From Actinomycetota bacterium (GTDB lineage Bacteria; Actinomycetota; UBA4738; HRBIN12): a DNA stretch of 64,000 nucleotides. The notes under the pieces were generated by a model. It did no database searches, had not been told where the DNA came from, and was given only the letters and a program-made list of their open reading frames with translations. A program made the position numbers and the translations under genes. Shown here piece by piece: positions 42,140 to 50,458 of this stretch (the stretch's first letter is position 1; every line of letters begins with the position of its first letter). The DNA is taken from assembly GCA_026003015.1 (NCBI GenBank), contig BPGL01000004.1:1-64000 (forward strand). The letters run 5' to 3'.

Positions 42140-43623
42140 TGCGTCCGGCCGGGGCGCTCGCGGTCGGCGTCGCGTTCGCGGTCGGCCTCGCCTCGGCGGG
42201 GGTGCGCCTCGCGGGGATCGGCGCGGAGCCGGTGCGGCCGCCGCTGGCCGGGCCGACGAGCCCCGCGGAGCCGGCGAACGCGACCTTCGCGGGTCTGACG
42301 ACGTTCCGCGGCAACGCGTCGCGGACCTACCTCGGCGAGGGCCCGGTGCCGAGCGCTCCGGTGGTCCGCTGGCGCTACCCGCCCGAGGAGCCGATGTGCT
42401 CGCGGTCACCCGTGGGGCTCGACGGGACGCCCCTGCAGGAGTGGTGCGGGGTCGGCTGGACCGGACAGCCGAACGTGATCGCCCGGCCCGGCCGCTCGGT
42501 CGAGGTCCGCCAGGGCGCCTACGACGGCCGCTACCACTTCCTCGACGGGGCGACCGGCGTGCCGGTGCGTCCGGCCCTCGTGACCGGGGATCTGGCGAAG
42601 GGATCGGCGACGACCGACCCCGACGGCTTCCCGCTGTACTACGCGGGCTCGCGCGACGATCGCCTGCGGATCGTCGCGCTGGATCGGCCGACCCCGACGG
42701 TGCTGTGGGAGCTCGACGCGACGACGTCGGTGCCCGACCCGAAGTGGAACGACGACTGGGACGCGGCGCCGCTCGTCGTCGACGGCTACCTGCTCGCGAC
42801 CGGTGAGAACGGGTGGTTCTACGTGATCGAGCTGAACCGGGGCTACGACGACGAAGGGAAGGTCGTCGTGTCCCCGCGCGTCGTGGCGACGGCGCCCGGC
42901 TGGGACCAGGAGCTGCTCGCGGCGATCGGCGACGAGGACGTGTCGATCGAGAGCTCGGTGGCGGTGCACGACGGCGTCGCCTACCTCGCCAACTCCGGCG
43001 GCCTCGTCCAGGGATGGGATCTCGGCGACGTGCTGGCGGGCGGTGCGGACCTGCGCCGGGTGTTCCGCTTCTGGACCGGCGACGACACGGACGCCACGGT
43101 CGTGATCGACGAGGACGGCTTCCTGTACGTCGCCTCGGAGTTCCAGCGGTTCGGCGACCGGTCGCGGGCGCTCGGCCAGCTCATGAAGCTCGATCCGGGG
43201 CGGCCGAACGACCCGGTCGTGTGGTCGATCCCCGCGCCGGAGATTGGGTTCCTCGGGGCGGGCGGCTCCTGGTCGACCCCGGCGCTGTGGGGCGACCTCG
43301 TCGTGTTCTCCACGGCGGCGGGTCGGGTGCTCGGCGTGGACCGCGCGAGCGGCGAGATCCGCTGGGAGCTCCAGATCGGGGCCCCCTCGATCGCCTCCCC
43401 GGTGATCGTGGACGGGGTGCTCGTCCTCGGCGACTGCTCCGGGCACCTGTACGCCTGGGACCTCGGCACCGATCCCGGGGCGGTCCCGCGGCACCGGTGG
43501 ACGCTGGATCTCGGGGACTGCGTCGAGGCGACGCCCGCGGTGTGGCGGGGGTGGCTGTTCGTCGGGACCCGCGAGGGGTTCGTGTACGGGATCGCCGATC
43601 CGCAGGCCCCCGAGCCGAGGTGA
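42139..43623 (+). CDS. PQQ-binding-like beta-propeller protein, exported
   Basis: 494 residues. An N-terminal hydrophobic segment (GALAVGVAFAVGLASAGVRLAG) serves as signal or anchor. The rest is an eight-bladed quinoprotein-type propeller with repeating blades (TTFRGNASRTYLGEGPVP, DAAPLVVDGYLLATGENGWFYVIELN, SSVAVHDGVAYLANSGGLVQGWDL, TPALWGDLVVFSTAAGRVLGVDRASGEIRWEL, ASPVIVDGVLVLGDCSGHLYAWDL). Residues for PQQ binding were not identified, so a structural or binding role is more likely than dehydrogenase activity. It is translationally coupled to pheA, an unexplained pairing. Confidence 0.78.
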   Translation: MRPAGALAVGVAFAVGLASAGVRLAGIGAEPVRPPLAGPTSPAEPANATFAGLTTFRGNASRTYLGEGPVPSAPVVRWRYPPEEPMCSRSPVGLDGTPLQEWCGVGWTGQPNVIARPGRSVEVRQGAYDGRYHFLDGATGVPVRPALVTGDLAKGSATTDPDGFPLYYAGSRDDRLRIVALDRPTPTVLWELDATTSVPDPKWNDDWDAAPLVVDGYLLATGENGWFYVIELNRGYDDEGKVVVSPRVVATAPGWDQELLAAIGDEDVSIESSVAVHDGVAYLANSGGLVQGWDLGDVLAGGADLRRVFRFWTGDDTDATVVIDEDGFLYVASEFQRFGDRSRALGQLMKLDPGRPNDPVVWSIPAPEIGFLGAGGSWSTPALWGDLVVFSTAAGRVLGVDRASGEIRWELQIGAPSIASPVIVDGVLVLGDCSGHLYAWDLGTDPGAVPRHRWTLDLGDCVEATPAVWRGWLFVGTREGFVYGIADPQAPEPR

Positions 43624-43641
43624 GCTCCGCCGCGCCGGCCC

Positions 43642-44589
43642 TCAGAGCCCGGGCACGAGGGCGTGGATGCGCGCCGTGCCCCAGGCGGTCAGCGCGACGG
43701 TTGCGGCCAGGGTCGCGACGAGCGCGGCCGGGGCGCTCCAGCGGGCGTCGTCGATGGAGGTACCGGCCACGAGCCCGGCCACGAGCCCGCCGACGTGGGC
43801 CCGCCAGTCGATCACGGGGAACGTGAACGACAGGGCGAGGTTCAGCACGACCCAGGGCAGCACCTGGCGCAGCCGCGCGTTCGCCAGTGCCAGGTGCCGT
43901 CGTCGCCAGTCCCGGGCCACGAGCGTCCCGAACAGCCCGAAGATCGCCCCGGACGCGCCGACCGACACCACCGGGGCAACGGCCACCCCGCCCCCGGGCA
44001 GCGCGGTCACCGCGTCGCCGAGCGCGTAGGACGCGGCGCTCGCGAACAGCCCCGTCGTGAGGAAGACCGCGAGGAAGCGCCACCGCCCGAGCTCCCGCTC
44101 GAGCGCGCCGCCGATCACCCACAGCACCCAGGCGTTCATCGCGAGGTGCAGCAGGCCTCCGTGCAGGAAGATCGCCGTCAGCAACCGCCAGTACTGGCCG
44201 GTCGCCACGCCGATCGGACCGTCGGGCGACGGGGCGAGGGCGATCTGACCGCCGAGGTCGATCAGGCTGCGCGAGCCCGGCCCCGCGAGCAGCGACCCGG
44301 GACCTGCGACGGCGACCTCGAGGAGGTAGACGGCGCCCAGGGCGATCAGGAGCGCCCGAGTGGCCGCGACGGTGCGGACCTGGACGATGCGGACCCGCCG
44401 CCCCGGCCCCCGGCGGAACTCCCGCCGCGCCTCCTCCACGCAGGTGGGGCAGTGGTGACCGACCGGCGCCGGCACCATGCAGTCCGGGCAGATCGGGCGC
44501 GAGCAGCGCGTGCAGTGCACGCCCGTGGCGACCGCCGGATGGCGGTAGCAGCGTTCGACCGTGCGCGGTGGCGGGGGCGGCAGGTCCAT
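43642..44589 (-). CDS. Rhomboid-family intramembrane serine protease with N-terminal zinc finger
   Basis: 315 residues. The first 60 hold a B-box-like zinc ribbon (CYRHP, CTRCSRPICPDCM, HHCPTC). Six membrane helices follow with the rhomboid features: GQYWRLLTAIFLHGGLLHLAMNAWVLW, the nucleophile Ser in VSVGASGAIFGLFG near residue 213, and the catalytic His in DWRAHVGGLVAGLVAG. It would cut membrane helices of other proteins. Its ATG shares one base with the stop of the lipoprotein gene upstream. Confidence 0.9.
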   Translation of the reverse strand: MDLPPPPPRTVERCYRHPAVATGVHCTRCSRPICPDCMVPAPVGHHCPTCVEEARREFRRGPGRRVRIVQVRTVAATRALLIALGAVYLLEVAVAGPGSLLAGPGSRSLIDLGGQIALAPSPDGPIGVATGQYWRLLTAIFLHGGLLHLAMNAWVLWVIGGALERELGRWRFLAVFLTTGLFASAASYALGDAVTALPGGGVAVAPVVSVGASGAIFGLFGTLVARDWRRRHLALANARLRQVLPWVVLNLALSFTFPVIDWRAHVGGLVAGLVAGTSIDDARWSAPAALVATLAATVALTAWGTARIHALVPGL

Positions 44590-45572
44590 CAGCTCGGAAG
44601 GCGACGGGGCAGCCGCTCGAGGGCGCGGGCGACCTCCTCGACGTCGAACAGCGGGGCCCAGCGGTCGAGGATCCGCCCGCGGGCGTCGATCAGGAACAGC
44701 CACGGCTCCGTCAGGTCGCCGTCGCGGTACAGCCAGTCGGCCGCCGCCTCGTTCAGGGTCGACGGGTGCTCGCGCCACACCTCCACGTGGATGAAGACGG
44801 CGCGGTCGCCGAACCGGTCGTGCAGGTCGCTCACGGCGTCCGTCACGGGGCCGCAGAACAGGCTCTGGCAGAACGCCGGGGTGGAGAAGGTCACGAGCGC
44901 GGGGACGCCGGCCGCCAGGGCCCGCGCGATCGTCCACCGATGCAGCTCGGGGTCCGGGATCTCGGCCCCGCTGGCGGCCCGCGAGTCGATGGCCTCCGGC
45001 GGGGCGTCGTCGCGGAGGGTGAGGTTGCGCGTGGGCAGGGCCCGATCTCCGGGGGCCGGCAGCCTCGGCCGTCGGGTCACCGTGAAGGGCGTCGCGCGGA
45101 CCTCGACCTCGCGCCCGTCGACCACGGCCCGCACCGTCGCCGCCCACACGCCGGGCGCGTCGAAGCGCACGCCGTCGAGCTGGTAGACGCCGCGCGCCAC
45201 GTCGGGGGGCGACAGGGTCGGGCCGTCGCCCACCGCGGTCCCGTACGCCGGCACGTAGCGGGCCCGGCCCGCGACGGGCGTGCCGGGGCCGCCCTCGAAG
45301 GGCTCGAGGCGGACCTCCACCGTCCCGGAGGTCACGAGGAGCACGCCCGCCTGCGGGTCGTTGGCATACACCCCGACCTGGACCCGTTGTTCAGGCCCGA
45401 CGTACAGGTCGCTCGAGGCCACCTGGGCGACGAAGCCCGTGCGATCGAGGCCGCCGCCGCTCGGCGCCGGGGAGGTCGGCGCCGACGTCCCGCACGCCGT
45501 GGCCAGCCCCGCGAGCGCGAGGGACAGGGCGATCCAACGGGGCCGTGGTCCCACCGTCCCATCTTCCCGCAC
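44589..45572 (-). CDS. Lipoprotein with C-terminal thioredoxin-like domain
   Basis: 327 residues. Signal peptide with lipobox LAGLATAC, a Ser/Pro linker, a beta-rich domain (VEVRLEPFEGGPGTPV, GVYQLDGVRFDAPGVWAATV), then a thioredoxin-like domain with ALVTFSTPAFCQSLFCGPVTDAV. The two Cys are spaced CxxxxC, not CxxC, so classical disulfide exchange is doubtful and metal handling in the manner of Sco proteins is possible. It lies between YibE/F (19 bases away) and rhomboid (one-base overlap), so the three are one operon. Confidence 0.7.
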   Translation of the reverse strand: MREDGTVGPRPRWIALSLALAGLATACGTSAPTSPAPSGGGLDRTGFVAQVASSDLYVGPEQRVQVGVYANDPQAGVLLVTSGTVEVRLEPFEGGPGTPVAGRARYVPAYGTAVGDGPTLSPPDVARGVYQLDGVRFDAPGVWAATVRAVVDGREVEVRATPFTVTRRPRLPAPGDRALPTRNLTLRDDAPPEAIDSRAASGAEIPDPELHRWTIARALAAGVPALVTFSTPAFCQSLFCGPVTDAVSDLHDRFGDRAVFIHVEVWREHPSTLNEAAADWLYRDGDLTEPWLFLIDARGRILDRWAPLFDVEEVARALERLPRRLPS

Positions 45573-45591
45573 GGCGGCCCGAACGTCCGTC

Positions 45592-46746
45592 TCAGCGGGG
45601 AGCGGCCGTACGGGCGGCGAGCCGGGTCGTCACGGGGACCGCGGCGACGAGGCCGAGGCTGCCCGCAAGGGTGCGCACGATCTCGGCGGCAAGGAGCTCC
45701 TGGTTGGCGGCGATCACGAGCGAGGTCTCCGACAGCGACAGGAGCAGGAACGCGGGCAGCGCCGCGCCCGCGTAGGCGAGGAGCAGGGTGTTCACGATCG
45801 AGCCGACGTGGGCGCGACCCAGCCGCATCCCGGCTCGGCGAAGCTCGGCGCGGGTCGCGTTCGGGTCGCGCCGCGCGAGCTCGGCGACCGCCGCCGCCTG
45901 CGTGATCGCGACGTCGTCGATGGCGCCGAGCGCGCCGATCACGATCCCGGCCAGCAGGAGCCCGGCGAGGTCCACCTCGAGCCCGGCGGCCCGCAGCGCG
46001 ATCGCCTCCTCGGCCGTCGACCCGGTGAGCGCGGCGAGCGGCACCCAGATCTCGGCGGCCGCGGCCGCGCAGGCGAGCCCCGAGAGCGTGCCGAGGAACG
46101 CCGTCGTGGTTTCGGGGCGGAACCCGTGCGTGAGGTAGAGCACGACCATCGCGAGCACCCCGGCGCCGACGACCGCGACGAGCACGGGCGGTCGTCCGTG
46201 CAGGATCGCGGGCACGACGAAGACCGTGAGCAGGGCCAGGCTCACCGCGAGCCCGGTGAGGGCCGCGAGGCCCCGCAGGCGCCCGAGCGCGACGACCGCG
46301 GCGGCGAACAGCGCCGCCAGACCGAGCAGCGGTCCCAGGCGCAGCCGGTCGGCCAGCGCGTAGGGCGCGTCGGGGCCGGCGACGTCGTTCGGGCGCGTCA
46401 CGAGGACGAGCTCGCCGGGCCCCGAGATCGGCACGTCGCCGGTGGTCGGGATCTCGGCGACCGACCCCTCGTCGGGCCCGGAGCGCAGGCGTACGAGGGC
46501 CGTCCCGCACCCCTCGGCGCTCGGCACGCCGGGGACCTGGGGACAGTCGGACGGGCGCACCTCCAGGACCTCCGCCCGCTCCACGTGGCCGGCGGCGAGC
46601 GTCTCCCCGAACCCCGGCGGGAGGGGGCCGCGGGGCCACAGGAGCACGAGGCCCGCGAGCAGCAGGAGCCCGAGCAGGCCCGCCGCGACCGCCGGGGCCC
46701 GAGCGACGTCCCGCGGCCCGGCCGATCTCGTCGGGGAGGTCGCCAC
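45592..46746 (-). CDS. YibE/F-family membrane protein
   Basis: 384 residues. One N-terminal membrane helix, an exported domain of about 110 residues with two Cys (RPSDCPQVPGVPSAEGCGT), then about seven helices carrying the YibE/F core (LALLTVFVVPAILHGRPPVLVAVVGAGV, VIGALGAIDDVAITQAAAVAEL, GRAHVGSIVNTLLLAYAGAALP). The family is thought to be a transporter; the substrate is not established. GTG 46746 is fixed by a TAGGCT box seven bases before it. Confidence 0.85.
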   Translation of the reverse strand: MATSPTRSAGPRDVARAPAVAAGLLGLLLLAGLVLLWPRGPLPPGFGETLAAGHVERAEVLEVRPSDCPQVPGVPSAEGCGTALVRLRSGPDEGSVAEIPTTGDVPISGPGELVLVTRPNDVAGPDAPYALADRLRLGPLLGLAALFAAAVVALGRLRGLAALTGLAVSLALLTVFVVPAILHGRPPVLVAVVGAGVLAMVVLYLTHGFRPETTTAFLGTLSGLACAAAAAEIWVPLAALTGSTAEEAIALRAAGLEVDLAGLLLAGIVIGALGAIDDVAITQAAAVAELARRDPNATRAELRRAGMRLGRAHVGSIVNTLLLAYAGAALPAFLLLSLSETSLVIAANQELLAAEIVRTLAGSLGLVAAVPVTTRLAARTAAPR

Positions 46747-46753
46747 GGCTCGC

Positions 46754-46759
46754 AGCCTA
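46754..46759 (-). promoter_or_regulatory. Leaderless-type -10 box (TAGGCT) of the YibE/F operon
   Basis: TAGGCT on the minus strand ends seven bases before GTG 46746 and overlaps the stop codon of the MGMT gene, so the downstream operon has its own promoter. Confidence 0.45.
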
Positions 46760-47308
46760 GTCCCCGGGCGGCAGGGACCCCTCGAGGCGGAGGAGGAAAC
46801 GTCGGACCTCGGGCCGCCCCCCGTAGTCGCCGAGCGACGGCCCGGCCGGTACGACCCGGTGGCAGGGCACCCACAGCTCGATCGGACACCGCCGCAGCGC
46901 CGTGCCCGCCGCCCGCCACGCCTGGGGGCGTCCCGCCGCCGCCGCGACGTCGCCGTAGGTCGCGAGCGCCCCGTAGGGGATCCGCCGCGTCGCCTCGAGG
47001 ACCGCGCGGGCGAAGGCGCCGCCGACGAGGGCGAGGTCGACCGGGCTGCGCAGGCTCGAGCGCTCCCCGGCGAGGAACGCCTGCGCCTCGGCGCGCGCCC
47101 GCGCCAGCCGGCGATCGTCGCGCACGACCGGTCGGTCGAGCCGCTCGGCAACGCGGGCGGCGAGCGGCTCGAGTGGCCCGAACCCGGCCGCCACGATGCC
47201 GCCGGGTCCCGACACGATCGCGAGGGGTCCCAGGGGCGTGGGAAGGCTCGTCCCGGCCAGGCTCCCGGCGCCCGGGTCCGCCGCGCTCGGGCTCAGATCG
47301 GGGGCCAC
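46757..47308 (-). CDS. ogt: Methylated-DNA--protein-cysteine methyltransferase
   Basis: 183 residues, a one-use DNA repair protein that takes alkyl groups from O6-alkylguanine. The active site IELWVPCHRVVPAG has the acceptor Cys near residue 147, and IPYGALATYGDVAAAAGRPQAWRAAGTALRRCP is the DNA-binding helix region. GTG 47308 overlaps the SCO1664-like gene by 16 bases; the first 20 residues may not all be made. The protein is about 10-15 residues longer than common Ogt proteins because of that N-terminus. Confidence 0.9.
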   Translation of the reverse strand: MAPDLSPSAADPGAGSLAGTSLPTPLGPLAIVSGPGGIVAAGFGPLEPLAARVAERLDRPVVRDDRRLARARAEAQAFLAGERSSLRSPVDLALVGGAFARAVLEATRRIPYGALATYGDVAAAAGRPQAWRAAGTALRRCPIELWVPCHRVVPAGPSLGDYGGRPEVRRFLLRLEGSLPPGD

Positions 47309-48039
47309 GGGAACGGTCGCCCGGGGCCGGGCTCGGGGAAGCGCCCGATCTCCAAGAGCGCGCGGACGCGGCGCCCGACGGCCCGGACCTCCTCGGGGGA
47401 GAGCAGCTCGGCCAGCGCCCGGTGGAGGGCTCCGCGGGCGATGAGGTCCTGCTCGACCCGGGCCAGGTCGGCGGCGAGGGACGGCGGGATCGGCTCCCCC
47501 ACGAAGTCCCAGATCACCGTGCGAAGCGTCGGGTGCACCGCGAAGCACACGCCGTGGTCGACGCACCAGATCCGGCCGGCGTCGTCGAGCAGGCAGTGCC
47601 CGGCCTTGCGGTCGGCGTTGTTCACGACGAGGTCGAACAGGGCGATCCGGCGGAGCGACTCGGCGTGCTCGGGGCCGAGCGTGAAGTAGGTGGCCTCGGG
47701 GTCGTGGTCCACGAAGCGCTGCACGCACCCCACGCCGAGCGGCCCGTCCCGCAGCACGGTGGCCGGCACGGCCGGCCACCCGAGGGCCCGCGCGGTGCGG
47801 TGGGCCGCGACCTCCCGGCGGTGCAGGGTCCCGGTGGGGAAGTCCCACAGCGGCGCCTCCCCGGCCATCGGCTTGTAGACGGCGAGCAGCTCGTCGCCGT
47901 CGTCGATCGCGCGCACGAGGAGGGTGAGGTTCGAGGCCCGCGGCAGCCGGCCGAGCACCTCGAGCCGCCCTGCGACCAGGGCCGACGGGACGTCCTCGAT
48001 CAGGTCCGCGGGCTCGAGTGCCCGTTCATCGCGGGACAC
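47293..48039 (-). CDS. SCO1664-family protein (PI3/4-kinase-like fold)
   Basis: 248 residues. LLAVYKPMAGEAPLWDFPTGTLHRREVAAHRTARALGW is the nucleotide-lysine region, and LFDLVVNNADRKAGHCLLD followed by CVDHGVCFAVH gives the catalytic loop and metal motif of the phosphatidylinositol-kinase/HipA superfamily. This family is found next to DUF3090 and an MSMEG_4193-type phosphatase across actinobacteria, as here. The protein substrate is unknown. GTG 48039 overlaps the DUF3090 gene by 40 bases. Confidence 0.85.
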   Translation of the reverse strand: MSRDERALEPADLIEDVPSALVAGRLEVLGRLPRASNLTLLVRAIDDGDELLAVYKPMAGEAPLWDFPTGTLHRREVAAHRTARALGWPAVPATVLRDGPLGVGCVQRFVDHDPEATYFTLGPEHAESLRRIALFDLVVNNADRKAGHCLLDDAGRIWCVDHGVCFAVHPTLRTVIWDFVGEPIPPSLAADLARVEQDLIARGALHRALAELLSPEEVRAVGRRVRALLEIGRFPEPGPGRPFPWPPI

Positions 48040-48524
48040 GCGTGTCCCTCCGGGTCGATCGGGTTGCCGCACAGCCGGCAGGTCGGTCGGCCCCGCGCCG
48101 CGACCGCCGCTCCGTGCCGCGACAGCGCGAGCATCTGCTCCCGCGTAGCCCACAGTCGGATCGTCTCGGGCTCCGGACCGGCGTTCGACGGATCGTCCTG
48201 CGGCCCTTCGCGCTCCTCGAGCTCGGTGATCTCGAGCACGAACCGATCGCGCTCGCGGTCGTAGCCGATCGAGAGTCGGCCGGCGCGCCAGCGAGGTTCG
48301 AGCGGCTCCTCGAGGGCCATCTCGGCCTCCTCGGGCCCTGGGCCGGTCTCCAGCGGCACGTCGGCCAGGAGCTCGAGGATCGAGGCGGCCAGCAGTTGGA
48401 CCTGCTGCTTCTCGACGATCACCGTGACGAGCTCGGGACCGGAGCGAGCCTGCAGGAAGAACGTGCGGGCGCCGGGCTCGCCCACCGCGTCGGCGGTGAT
48501 CCGATCGACCGGTCCGAGCTCCAT
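48000..48524 (-). CDS. DUF3090 family protein
   Basis: 174 residues. The N-terminus (MELGPVDRITADAVGEPGARTFFLQARSG, read as family start) and the C-terminal CRLCGNPIDPEGHACP zinc-ribbon-like motif are diagnostic of this actinobacterial family (SCO1663-like). QMLALSRHGAAVAARGRPTC precedes the ribbon. It is the middle member of the conserved trio and its function is not known. GAGG lies eight bases before ATG 48524. Confidence 0.88.
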   Translation of the reverse strand: MELGPVDRITADAVGEPGARTFFLQARSGPELVTVIVEKQQVQLLAASILELLADVPLETGPGPEEAEMALEEPLEPRWRAGRLSIGYDRERDRFVLEITELEEREGPQDDPSNAGPEPETIRLWATREQMLALSRHGAAVAARGRPTCRLCGNPIDPEGHACPAMNGHSSPRT

Positions 48525-48528
48525 GAGG

Positions 48529-49194
48529 CTATCCTCGCACGCGGCCGCGCCGCCCGGCCGCCTCCCACGGCGGCGCCGGCTCGCGCGCGAACCGCCCGAG
48601 GTCGCCCGTGTCGTTGACGAGCAGGACCTTGGGCTCGGGCGCGGCGAGCCGCACGACCGACACCGAGGCCGGGTCGACGACGATCCGCTGGAACCGGTCG
48701 AGCGGCATCGCCTGGACGTAGGCGAGCAGCAGCCGGGCGATGTCGCCGTGGGTGGCCACGGCGACGCGTCCCCGCCGGTGGCGTCGGGCGATCCAGCGCA
48801 GTTCCGCGGCGATCCGGGCGAGGGCCTCGGCGAACCCCTCCCCCCCGCCGGGGAACCGGAACGTCGAGGGCGAGCCCTGGACCTCCCGCCACGCGCGCGT
48901 GCGCCGGAGGCGCCCGAGGGATCGACCGGTCCAGGCGCCGGCGTCCATCTCGATCCAGGCCTCGCGCTCGCGGATGGGGAGTCCCTGCGCGGCGGCGAGC
49001 GGCTCGACCGTCTGCACGCAGCGTTCCAGGGGGCTGGCGTAGATGGCGGTCAGCCGGATGGGTTCGAACCGCCGCGCGAGCGCCTCGGCCTGCGCGCGGC
49101 CCCGCCCGTCGAGCTCGATCCCGCGCATCCGGCCGTACAGGAGCTTGCCGGTGTGGGCCGTGAGCCCGTGGCGGATCACGAACAGCGTCGTCAC
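48529..49194 (-). CDS. Histidine phosphatase, MSMEG_4193 family
   Basis: 221-residue phosphoglycerate-mutase-like phosphatase. LFVIRHGLTAHTGKLLYGRMRG has the catalytic RHG near residue 9-11, YASPLERCVQT the second Arg, EMDAGAWTGRSLGRL the Glu region, and VAVATHGDIARLLLAYVQAMPL the second catalytic His. It heads the trio with DUF3090 and the SCO1664-like protein. GTG 49194 overlaps the phoR stop, so the trio may be read from the phoR transcript. Confidence 0.88.
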   Translation of the reverse strand: MTTLFVIRHGLTAHTGKLLYGRMRGIELDGRGRAQAEALARRFEPIRLTAIYASPLERCVQTVEPLAAAQGLPIREREAWIEMDAGAWTGRSLGRLRRTRAWREVQGSPSTFRFPGGGEGFAEALARIAAELRWIARRHRRGRVAVATHGDIARLLLAYVQAMPLDRFQRIVVDPASVSVVRLAAPEPKVLLVNDTGDLGRFAREPAPPWEAAGRRGRVRG

Positions 49195-50333
49195 GCCCGC
49201 TCGTCCTCGATCGGCAACACGACCTCGAAGGTCGAACCGACGCCGAGCTCGCTGGTCACCTCGACGCGACCGCCGTGGTTCTCCGCGACGTGTTTGACGA
49301 TCGAAAGGCCGAGCCCGGTGCCGCCCGTCTCGCGGGAGCGCGCCCGATCCACCCGGTAGAAGCGCTCGAAGATCCGTTCGCGGTCGCGCTCGGGGATGCC
49401 GACGCCGGTGTCGGCCACGCGCAAGACGGCCTCCGCGTCGCGGCGTGTGACGGAGACCTCGACCGAGCCGCCGGGGCGCGTGTGGCGAACCGCGTTGTCG
49501 AGGAGGTTGCGCACCAACAGGGCGAGGTCGCGACTGGAGCCTCGCAGGACGATGGGCGAGGGGGTCTCGACGTGCAGGCGCACGCCGCCGCGCTCGGCCG
49601 CGACCCTCGCGCGGCTCGCCTCCTCGCCCGCGACCTCGTCGAGCCGGACGCGCTCCAGGAGCTCGCTGCCGGCCTCGAGGCGGGACAGGTCGAGGAGGTC
49701 CTCGACGATCCGGGACAGCCGCAGCGCTTCGTGTTCGAGCTGTGCCGCGAACCGCGGGGCGGCGCCGGGGTCCTCGCGGAGGGCGCGCTGGAGGGTCTCG
49801 GCAGCGGCGCGGATCGTGGCGACGGGGGTCTTCAGCTCGTGAGAGGCGTTCGCGACGAAGTCGCGGCGCACCGCCTCGAGCCGACGCGCCTCGGTCACGT
49901 CGCTCACGACGAGGAGCACCGCGTCGGGGTCCACGGGGATCGCGTGGCCTCGCAGCCACCGGGGCGGGGCGTTCACCTCGACCTCGACGGTCTCGGGACG
50001 GCGCGTTCGGGCGGCGGTCTCGACGGCGGTGCGAAGGGCGAGGGGGAACAGGCCTCCGACGCCGGCGGGAACGCCACCCAGGTGGGTCTCCAGCGCCGGG
50101 TTCGCGTAGGCGGTCCGCCCGTCACCGCCGACGAGCAGGATCCCGTCGCGCATCGAGCGCAGGATCAGGTCCTGCACGGCCCGCTCGCGTTCGCTCGCCC
50201 GCTCCTCGCGGTCCAGGCGCGCACGCAGCTCGGCCGCATCGCGCTCTCCGGATCGCACGGCCTCCCGAGCCCGGGCCCAGCCCAGGAGCGCGACCACCGC
50301 GACGGCGGACACGACGACCACCAGCGCCTCCAT
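49191..50333 (-). CDS. phoR: PhoR-type sensor histidine kinase
   Basis: 380 residues. One N-terminal membrane helix (ALVVVVSAVAVVALLGW), a PAS domain (about 60-150; RDGILLVGGDGRTAYANPALE), the HisKA domain with RRDFVANASHELKTPVATI (His near 165), and the HATPase domain (LVRNLLDNAVRHTRPGG, VADTGVGIPERDRERIFERFYRVDRARSRETGGTGLGL in pieces). It senses phosphate status through PstSCAB/PhoU and phosphorylates PhoP. ATG 50333 is preferred because TAGACT lies ten bases before it; the start at 50384 would fall inside the PHO box. Confidence 0.9.
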   Translation of the reverse strand: MEALVVVVSAVAVVALLGWARAREAVRSGERDAAELRARLDREERASERERAVQDLILRSMRDGILLVGGDGRTAYANPALETHLGGVPAGVGGLFPLALRTAVETAARTRRPETVEVEVNAPPRWLRGHAIPVDPDAVLLVVSDVTEARRLEAVRRDFVANASHELKTPVATIRAAAETLQRALREDPGAAPRFAAQLEHEALRLSRIVEDLLDLSRLEAGSELLERVRLDEVAGEEASRARVAAERGGVRLHVETPSPIVLRGSSRDLALLVRNLLDNAVRHTRPGGSVEVSVTRRDAEAVLRVADTGVGIPERDRERIFERFYRVDRARSRETGGTGLGLSIVKHVAENHGGRVEVTSELGVGSTFEVVLPIEDERA

Positions 50334-50343
50334 CCCGCGCGGC

Positions 50344-50349
50344 AGTCTA
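50344..50349 (-). promoter_or_regulatory. Putative -10 box (TAGACT) of phoR
   Basis: TAGACT on the minus strand lies ten bases before ATG 50333. The PHO box covers the matching -35 position, so PhoP may control phoR as well as pstS. Confidence 0.4.
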
Positions 50350-50363
50350 GGGGCCCCGTGCCC

Positions 50364-50385
50364 GTTCACCGGACGTTCACGCACG
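50364..50385 (+). promoter_or_regulatory. PHO box (two 11-nt direct repeats)
   Basis: GTTCACCGGAC (50364-50374) is followed directly by GTTCACGCACG (50375-50385). Two GTTCAC-led 11-nt units in tandem are the streptomycete PhoP-binding pattern. It lies between phoR and pstS, 74 bases before the pstS ATG. Confidence 0.75.
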
Positions 50386-50458
50386 CGCCTCGAGCCGTCT
50401 ACCGGCGGGCGCTACGGTCCTGCCGACGGCAGGAGACCTCATCGTGAGGAGGTTGCGG

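Noticed and set aside
49058..49075. GGGTTCGAACC, like a tRNA T-loop
   Set aside because: It lies inside the histidine phosphatase gene and no acceptor or anticodon stems surround it.
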